A DNA stretch of 25,267 nucleotides from LH-M37 sp032251315. Its GTDB lineage: Bacteria; Pseudomonadota; Gammaproteobacteria; SZUA-229. Both the position numbers and the translations under genes were made by a program. The stretch is from the NCBI GenBank assembly GCA_032251315.1, contig JAVVEE010000036.1, positions 1-25,267 of the forward strand, written 5' to 3'. Under the pieces are notes generated by a model. The model did not search any database. It saw only the letters and a program-made list of their open reading frames with translations, and had not been told where the DNA came from. Shown here piece by piece: positions 19,849 to 25,267 of this stretch (within the stretch, counting starts at the first letter, position 1; the number at the start of each line of letters is the position of its first letter).

Positions 19849-21114
19849 ATGAGTGAAGCCCAATACGCCTTTTACTACCTGAGCGTGTCACTGGCCATCG
19901 GGCTGTTAATCGGTACTGAGCGCGGCTGGAAGGCACGTGAAGCGAAGGAAGGTGAGCGTATCGCCGGGGTGCGCACCTATGGATTGATCGGATTACTCGG
20001 TGGCGGTACCTCACTGCTCGCAGCCGAGTTCGGCGCATTAGCGCTGGGCCTGGTATTTGTCGGGCTGGCCGGTGCATTGACCACCGCCTACGTGGTGAAT
20101 CGGGACAACCGCGGTCATGACATCGGCATCACCAGTCTGGTTGCCGGTCTGCTAACCTTCACGCTGGGCGCGGTGGCGGCCATGGGGGAGGTGGCTATTG
20201 CCACCGCTTTTGCTGTCGTCACCACATTGCTGCTGAGCTACAAACCGGTGCTGCATCGCTGGGTGAGAGTGCTGGAAGCTGAAGAGTTACGCGCCACCAT
20301 CAAGCTGCTGCTTATCTCGGTGGTGCTGTTGCCCATCCTCCCCGATCAGGGCTATGGCCCCTGGCAGGTGCTCAATCCTTACACCCTCTGGTGGATGGTG
20401 GTGATGATCGCCGCGATCTCTTTCGTGGGCTATTTCGCCATCAAGATCGCCGGTGCACGCCGGGGAATAATCTTCACCGGCCTGTTCGGCGGACTGGCTT
20501 CCTCCACCGCCCTGACACTGCATTTCTCCCGCATGTCTCATCGTAATAAATCGCTCGAACCGATTCTGGCGATGGGGATTCTGCTTGCCTGCGGCACCAT
20601 GTTTCCACGCATGCTGCTGGTCGCAAGTGTCATACATCCCGAGCTGTTCAAGCTGCTGCTGGTGCCGGCGATGGTTATGGCATTTTTCAGCTATTCGCCC
20701 ACGCTGTTTTACCTGCGCGCGCACTCGCAAAAAAACACCGACCCGGCTTCTTCGCTGAGGAACCCTCTGGAGCTTAAAACGGCACTGGTATTCGGCTTGT
20801 TGTTGGCGCTGGTGATGTTATTGAGCAAAGCCCTGCAACAATGGTTTGGTGATGCCGGAGTACTGGCACTGGCAGCCGCTTCAGGCATCGCCGATGTAGA
20901 CGCCATTACTTTATCGCTGGCACACATGAGTGAAGATGGATTGATGCTGCACATTACCGTCACCGGCATCGTTATCGCCGCCGCCGTTAACAGCGTATTC
21001 AAAGGCAGCATGGCTGCGTTCGTAGGTGGTCGTCACATCGGTCTGCGGGTTGGTTTACCGTTACTGGCCAGTGCCACCGGCGGGCTACTGTCCGTCTGGT
21101 TATTGTTATGGTGA
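19849..21114 (+). CDS. MgtC/SapB and DUF4010 family membrane protein
   Basis: A 421-residue integral membrane protein with about 12 hydrophobic spans. Residues about 1-140 match the MgtC/SapB pattern (LAIGLLIGTERGWK, GVRTYGLIGLLGG, TTAYVVNRD), and the remainder resembles DUF4010, with the internal motif GLFGGLASSTALTLHFSRMS and a polar span ASGIADVDAITLSLA. The function of this long type is not established. MgtC itself is linked to survival at low Mg2+ and to control of the F-ATPase, but that role should not be transferred to this family without evidence. It lies 43 bases after mgtE on the same strand, so the two are probably co-expressed. The ribosome site is poor (AGGGA about 15 bases upstream). 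Confidence 0.85.
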   Translation: MSEAQYAFYYLSVSLAIGLLIGTERGWKAREAKEGERIAGVRTYGLIGLLGGGTSLLAAEFGALALGLVFVGLAGALTTAYVVNRDNRGHDIGITSLVAGLLTFTLGAVAAMGEVAIATAFAVVTTLLLSYKPVLHRWVRVLEAEELRATIKLLLISVVLLPILPDQGYGPWQVLNPYTLWWMVVMIAAISFVGYFAIKIAGARRGIIFTGLFGGLASSTALTLHFSRMSHRNKSLEPILAMGILLACGTMFPRMLLVASVIHPELFKLLLVPAMVMAFFSYSPTLFYLRAHSQKNTDPASSLRNPLELKTALVFGLLLALVMLLSKALQQWFGDAGVLALAAASGIADVDAITLSLAHMSEDGLMLHITVTGIVIAAAVNSVFKGSMAAFVGGRHIGLRVGLPLLASATGGLLSVWLLLW

Positions 21115-21289
21115 AGGTGTGTACGCCGCTGCAATTACCCTGAATTAATCGAACTTAATCGTAATGCTAAGGCGTTGCGTTTTCTCAATGACATTCCTAA
21201 GTGACAGCCTAAAATTACCTGTAGTTAACGTCATGGAAAAATCTATGCGTTAAAAATATAACTGTCGAAAATTTAAATGGGGAACTGCC

Positions 21290-21865
21290 ATGATTAAATC
21301 ATTTTCGTTATTTGCTCTGTTGTTATTTGCTTTTGTCATAATGGGTGCCGCCCAGGCACAGAATACAAAGGTGCCGGAGGTCAAGCAGGAAGGTAATCTT
21401 CATGTTTTAAAAATGTCAGGACTTTACCGCTTTCACGAAGTCATTGATATGCTGAAAGTACATCTGTTCGAAGAAGGCTGGATTGTGCGTGATATTCAGG
21501 ATGTCGATGTCGCCATCAGCAAACTCGGCAAGCTGGTGCCCAATAAAATCATACGTGTATCCAAACCCGCTTACCTCATCGATACAGTTGAAGAAAGCCA
21601 GATGAATGCGCTCACTCACACACAAAGTATCATCGTTTATCAGGTTTTCGAAGACGATGATGAGAGCGAGATACAGACCATAGGCCCCGTGCCAGGAGAA
21701 ATTGTAATAGCGTTTATCGACCCGGTAAAAATGGCAAAATTCGTCAATCTGCCAAAACCACAGCATCTCGATGATACCCGCAAAGAATTGAAAAAAGCGC
21801 TGGAAGAAACTGCACGTTTTTTCGTGGAATCGCAGATTAGTACAATGCCTGTACCCTCTAACTAG
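21290..21865 (+). CDS. Secreted DUF302 family protein
   Basis: A 191-residue protein with a clear signal peptide (hydrophobic 6-20, likely cleavage after AQA at residue 23). The mature part has the DUF302 pattern: a helix with VIDMLKVHLFEEGW, then DVDVAISKLGKLVPN, the strand IIRVSKPAYLI and, near the C-terminus, PGEIVIAFIDPVKMAKFVN. DUF302 proteins are small periplasmic or cytoplasmic domains of unknown biochemical role, common in sulfur-oxidising and methane-oxidising bacteria. GGGGAA 8-9 bases upstream supports the start. A 176-base gap precedes it, so it probably has its own promoter. The cytochrome c gene follows 99 bases later and may belong to the same transcript. Confidence 0.8.
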   Translation: MIKSFSLFALLLFAFVIMGAAQAQNTKVPEVKQEGNLHVLKMSGLYRFHEVIDMLKVHLFEEGWIVRDIQDVDVAISKLGKLVPNKIIRVSKPAYLIDTVEESQMNALTHTQSIIVYQVFEDDDESEIQTIGPVPGEIVIAFIDPVKMAKFVNLPKPQHLDDTRKELKKALEETARFFVESQISTMPVPSN

Positions 21866-21964
21866 AATTGATTTTAGAAGGGAGTAACAGAGTGAAAATT
21901 AATCGGCCTGATTCATGTCGCACGATATTTACACCTGTCACATTTATAACGAAAGGAGCATAAG

Positions 21965-22405
21965 ATGTACATGCTTACAAAACCAGCCAATATCGTGTCG
22001 CGATATTTTGTCGTTGCAATCACGCTGCTGGTAACGGCATTTCCGGCGCTGGCAGAGTCAAGAGGAGAAACGCTGTATAAGCAACATTGTTCAGCATGTC
22101 ATCAACCCGATGGCAAAGGCATACCTGCTGTTATCCCACCGTTGACAGCTAACCCCCTGGTGATATCCAATGATCCGGAAAAAATTCAGGACTATCTGGC
22201 GAGAGTTATTTTTGGCTATCATGGTGCGCTGATCGTCGACAACCAGGTATATTACGGCAATATGCCTCCCATTGGCTACCAGGGGCGCATCAACGACAGC
22301 GAACTTCTCGAACTTATAAATTATCAACGCACAGCATGGGGAAATGATGCCAGACCTGTTACGGCTATGGATCTTGCAGAAGCGCGGAGAAAAGGTGCTT
22401 CGTAG
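21965..22405 (+). CDS. Periplasmic class I c-type cytochrome, monohaem
   Basis: A 146-residue exported cytochrome. The signal peptide spans residues 1-30 with cleavage after ALA. The haem site is C42-S-A-C45-H46, followed by QPDGKGIP, and M100 in the GNMPPIGYQ loop is the likely sixth iron ligand. Only one CxxCH is present. The arrangement CSACHQPDGKGIP...PPL resembles cytochrome subunits found with alcohol dehydrogenases, sulfite dehydrogenase (SorB) or cytochrome c oxidases, but no such partner gene is in the window. Electron transfer in the periplasm is the safest call. The start at 21965 has an excellent AAGGAG ribosome site; a second ATG at 21971 is two codons in. Confidence 0.9.
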   Translation: MYMLTKPANIVSRYFVVAITLLVTAFPALAESRGETLYKQHCSACHQPDGKGIPAVIPPLTANPLVISNDPEKIQDYLARVIFGYHGALIVDNQVYYGNMPPIGYQGRINDSELLELINYQRTAWGNDARPVTAMDLAEARRKGAS

Positions 22406-22542
22406 CAGTAGTCTATTGTCCTTTCATAAATCAATAAGGCTCAGGTTGGGGGGATTCACGAACCCAAAAAAAATACTGAAAATTGTAAAAATATTGGGCA
22501 TTCTGCGTCAGCCTAACCCACTAAACTTTTGTAGTGTGAGTT

Positions 22543-23109
22543 ATGGGACGATTTAGCAAAGAACGAGTACATCCAAATAGTGAAGCTCGTTTGCGAGCAA
22601 TAAGTTGGCGGGACTGGGATGCTCTTACCCGCCTGAGTCGCACTGTTTTCCCGGAAATTTCTTTACGACAACTGTCACACTTATTTATTAATAGGTCAAA
22701 TATAGTCGTGCTCGAGGTGGATAGTGCGGCAGCAGGCTATTGTTTTATCTATAACCGTTCCTTGGGAAAATGTTGGCTTGACTGGCTGGTGGTCGATTCG
22801 CGTTATCATAGTTGCGGTTATGGCTCTTTGTTGTTGAAAACAGTTGAAGGTATCGCTGTAGCTCGTGAGTGCAGGACGATCCAGTTAGCAGTGCTTCGGG
22901 ACAATCCGGCGACCATCAGTTTTTATAAGCATCATGGTTTTGCACAATATGGTGAAGAGAAATTAAAACTGCATTTCCAGAAGTCGCTTGACTCCATCAC
23001 GCCGTACCTGCCGGTGTGGTTGCCTGCACATTCGCCCAATCGCCTGTTGCGGGTCTGGTATCAACTGTTATTTTGGATAGTAGTGCGTAACATCAAGTCG
23101 ACCACTTAA
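22543..23109 (+). CDS. GNAT family N-acetyltransferase
   Basis: A 188-residue acetyltransferase-fold protein. Motif A is at about 81-98 (WLVVDSRYHSCGYGSLLL), where the acetyl-CoA pyrophosphate loop reads H-S-C-G-Y-G instead of the usual Q/R-x-x-G-x-G. Motif B is NPATISFYKHHGF (121-133), typical of the RimI-like branch. After residue 145 there is an uncommon tail with a proline-rich stretch and a hydrophobic, tryptophan-containing helix (WYQLLFWIVV) ending in basic residues, which could lie on the membrane. The substrate cannot be predicted. There is no good ribosome site, so the start could be later in the first 20 residues. Upstream 137 bases are AT-rich with a poly-A run at 22467-22474. Confidence 0.75.
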   Translation: MGRFSKERVHPNSEARLRAISWRDWDALTRLSRTVFPEISLRQLSHLFINRSNIVVLEVDSAAAGYCFIYNRSLGKCWLDWLVVDSRYHSCGYGSLLLKTVEGIAVARECRTIQLAVLRDNPATISFYKHHGFAQYGEEKLKLHFQKSLDSITPYLPVWLPAHSPNRLLRVWYQLLFWIVVRNIKSTT

Positions 23110-23146
23110 GCTTTCTGTTTTGAATTATTCGTACAATGCAAAATGA

Positions 23147-23332
23147 TTAACGCCGTAGATATTTGCGGTTGACTCGGTGCTTCGACGGTTCCAACATCGT
23201 AATGCGCTCGCCGCGCAAAGAGCGGATGCCGGCATCGGCGATGGTGAGATTCATTTGCAGAAAGAAGAACGGCAGCCTGAACAGGGCGAAATCGATAATG
23301 CGTAGATGGGCACGGCAAAGCCTTTGTCTATC
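23147..23332 (-). pseudogene. Orphan 3' gene fragment, possibly from a membrane glycosyltransferase
   Basis: On the minus strand a frame stays open for about 60 codons and ends in a stop at 23149-23147. Its peptide looks protein-like: HLRIIDFALFRLPFFFLQM, then NLTIADAGIRSLRGERIT and a basic end (KHRVNRKYLRR). There is no plausible start: an in-frame stop lies just upstream (23335-23333), followed by AT-rich DNA. The hydrophobic segment followed by FLRG/SLRG-type basic residues resembles the C-terminal ends of some family 2 glycosyltransferases, but this is a recollection of pattern, not a match I can test. It is best read as the surviving end of a lost gene. The rest of 23110-23419 holds nothing else I can support. 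Confidence 0.4.
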
Positions 23333-23419
23333 CTACGTAAAAATAAAAAATCTTTTAGGCACAAAGTAAAAACTAATGATCTACCTAACCAGACATTTCA
23401 TTAAACATAGCTAACTTAC

Positions 23420-24613
23420 TCAGCGTTTCTCTAATACCGTTCGAAGTACAAAAGGAAAACTGCTGCCTTGAATAATCAGTGAAAAAAGGACTACACCGAA
23501 GACCATGGATTGAATGGTCCACCAGTAATCCAGCGACACCGGCAGTGATAGCGCCAGCACGATAGCGATGGCTCCTTTTAAACCTCCCCAGGAGAGAAGC
23601 AGTGCCCAGCGGTAGGGGATTGCGTGTGGTGATTTACGAAGAAGCAGGGTTAATAGATAAATGCTGGCGAAACGTGCAACAAGCACCGCAACAATGCCAA
23701 TAATTATGGCCAGCCACTGATGAGTGAACATTTCCCAGGTAACCACCAGTCCAAGAAGGCCGAAAATAACGCTGTTTAGCAGCATGTCAAGCCAGTTGAA
23801 TGCACCGCTCAGTTCACTCAGGATCTCTTTTTCTTCAATTTTTCTGAGTAAGATACAGGTGACAACTGCAGATGTCATTACCGTCATAATGCCGGATACA
23901 TGCAATAGGGCTTCAGCGATATAAAAACTACCGAATGCGGTAAAAATGATCACCAGCACGGTTGCCGATTTGTTATGCAGAATCTTGACGACGGTCGCAG
24001 CTATCAGACCCAGCATTGCACCTAGAATCATGCCGCCGAAAAGTACGATCAGGAAAGAGAATGCCACGTTGTGCTCCGGTTGCTTCCCCAGTGCAAAAGT
24101 CAGAATGAGGCCAAACAGGATGATCACGGATGCATCATTGAGCAGGCTTTCACCTTCGAACAAGGTTTGCAGTTCTTCGGAGACTTTGCTGGTTTTGAGC
24201 TGTGCCGATACTGAAACCGGGTCAGTTGCCGCCATCATGGTGGCGGCCAGGAATGCCGCAATCCAGGGAAAACCGGTGGGATGGGCGATGGCATAATAAA
24301 GGCCTGTGGCGGTAAGTGCTACGGACATGAGTACGCCCACGGTTGCAAGGAGGAAACATACCAAGAACCAGCGGAGGAATAGCCGGGGATTCATGCGCCA
24401 GGCGGATATGAAAATCAGTAATGGTAATATGACATAGAACACCAGATCCTGAATGTTGCTGGCGCGTATACCGGTATCCAGTTCCAGGTAGGGTATCAAA
24501 AACGAGGCAAGTAGCCCGGCCAGCAGGCTGCTCAGAGACAAATCCAGCCGTAATATCCGGCGAATCAGTAACCCGCACAGTACGATCATACTGATGATCA
24601 GCACATATCTCAT
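23420..24613 (-). CDS. CPA1-family Na+(K+)/H+ antiporter
   Basis: Inner-membrane cation/proton exchanger (397 residues from the chosen start). It has about 12 hydrophobic spans and the hallmark CPA1 ion-site residues: D131 in AATDPVSVS and N159-D160 in EGESLLNDAS. WGGLKGAIAIVLALSLP, near the C-terminus, is another family signature. There is no large cytoplasmic C-terminal domain, unlike full NhaP/YjcE types. It could exchange Na+ or K+ for H+ in pH or salt homeostasis. The start is uncertain: the ATG at 24613 opens directly into the first membrane span, as in relatives, while a TTG at 24691 would add 26 polar residues. Neither has a good ribosome site. The gene lies downstream of the broken GAPDH gene on the same strand. 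Confidence 0.88.
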   Translation of the reverse strand: MRYVLIISMIVLCGLLIRRILRLDLSLSSLLAGLLASFLIPYLELDTGIRASNIQDLVFYVILPLLIFISAWRMNPRLFLRWFLVCFLLATVGVLMSVALTATGLYYAIAHPTGFPWIAAFLAATMMAATDPVSVSAQLKTSKVSEELQTLFEGESLLNDASVIILFGLILTFALGKQPEHNVAFSFLIVLFGGMILGAMLGLIAATVVKILHNKSATVLVIIFTAFGSFYIAEALLHVSGIMTVMTSAVVTCILLRKIEEKEILSELSGAFNWLDMLLNSVIFGLLGLVVTWEMFTHQWLAIIIGIVAVLVARFASIYLLTLLLRKSPHAIPYRWALLLSWGGLKGAIAIVLALSLPVSLDYWWTIQSMVFGVVLFSLIIQGSSFPFVLRTVLEKR

Positions 24614-24845
24614 TATGTCTGGAATCACTATGTGTGCATCTGTTGAATTAGCGTTGTCAAGATTGTAATTTCCACCATTTAAAAAAAACAAGTTTTTTAT
24701 ATGCTAGCGGTATTCGGTCGGGACTTCAAAGCGGAAGACATGATCTTCTTAACAAAAAAACACTAATGTGATCCTGTATTTACGGCAATAGCTGACCAAT
24801 GCCTTAAAAACTTTTCTGATGAGGATATTTTACTAGTATGTTTCA

Positions 24846-25267
24846 TTAGCAGATAGCTTGTTTTACCATCTGACTGGCATATCCCCATTCATTGTCGTAC
24901 CAGCACATAATTTTTACGAGGTCGCCATCAACGACTCGGGTACTGCTAAGGTCTACAACTGACGTCTGGAATCCATGATGATGTCAGATGAGAAGACCGG
25001 ATCTTCGGCAACGCCTAAAACACCCTGGTAAGGTTAACTATTTTGCTCTTCTCGGAGAATGTTGTTGATCTCTTCTAGCGTGGTTGTGCGCTCGGTCACG
25101 AGGGTCATGTCAGCGATTGAACTCACAGCAACGGGTGTGCGGATGGCAATGCCATCAAACAGATTTTTATACTGAGGCACATCTATGGTAGCTGTGGCTG
25201 TGCCTGTGGAGGTGGATATGAAATTGACTGCGATAGCTTTAACACCCAGATGTCGTGACATAATCTT
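24846..25267 (-). pseudogene. gap: Broken glyceraldehyde-3-phosphate dehydrogenase (C-terminal part)
   Basis: Minus-strand remnant running off the right edge. It is the C-terminal catalytic domain of a GAPDH: the first stretch includes AIAVNFISTSTGTATATI, the region LFDGIAIRTPVAVSSIAD and the helix TTTLEEINNILREE. It then hits an in-frame TAA at 25036-25034. The same frame continues directly after the stop with PYQGVLGVAEDPVFSSDII, then a one-base shift near 24961-24970 is needed to recover SVVDLSSTRVVDGDLVKIM and CWYDNEWGYASQMV, ending at a stop at 24848-24846. The order matches the family, so this is one gene with one nonsense codon and one frameshift within about 80 bases. The catalytic cysteine and the NAD domain lie outside the window. 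Sequencing error is possible but two lesions make decay likelier. Confidence 0.85.

Noticed and set aside
22344..22556. 70-codon plus-strand open frame between the cytochrome and GNAT genes
   Set aside because: It begins inside the cytochrome gene in another frame, has no ribosome site, and its second half is AT-rich non-coding sequence.

Overview
The window reads as the chromosome of a gammaproteobacterium. The proteins (E. coli-type MalQ N-terminus, short Gram-negative PssA, MgtE, a DUF302 protein beside a periplasmic cytochrome c) fit that, but no ribosomal or other marker gene is present, so the genus cannot be given. The sugar operon is clearly richer in G+C than the flanks (1-520 and about 21100-25267), judged by eye.

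Layout: (1) 1-143, minus strand, the start of a small secreted protein whose signal peptide is split by a one-base frameshift; 144-524 is an AT-rich intergenic region with a palindrome and a candidate promoter. (2) 549-16328, six plus-strand genes in one tightly overlapping operon for trehalose, maltose and glycogen: TreS-maltokinase fusion, GlgC, GlgX, TreZ, a MalQ-TreY fusion and a second, divergent GH77 enzyme. (3) 16367-16521, a MITE-like inverted repeat. (4) pssA and a transaldolase homologue in which asparagine occupies the Schiff-base lysine position. (5) mgtE and an MgtC/DUF4010 membrane protein. (6) A DUF302 secreted protein, a cytochrome c and a GNAT acetyltransferase. (7) A gene-poor, decaying end: an orphan 3' gene fragment, a CPA1 cation/proton antiporter (minus strand) and a broken GAPDH gene running off the right edge.

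How the sugar genes fit together: GlgC makes ADP-glucose. GlgX debranches glycogen to linear maltodextrins, and the two GH77 enzymes resize them. TreY turns the reducing end into a trehalosyl unit and TreZ releases trehalose. TreS interconverts trehalose and maltose, and the fused maltokinase makes maltose-1-phosphate, the donor for GlgE. GlgA, GlgB, GlgE and a phosphorylase are not in this window, so the polymer-building half must be encoded elsewhere or be absent.

Nothing here is a clearly new defence or mobile system. The most unusual points are the lysine-less transaldolase, the MalQ-TreY fusion inside a complete overlapping operon, the inverted repeat, and the cluster of broken genes at the right end.
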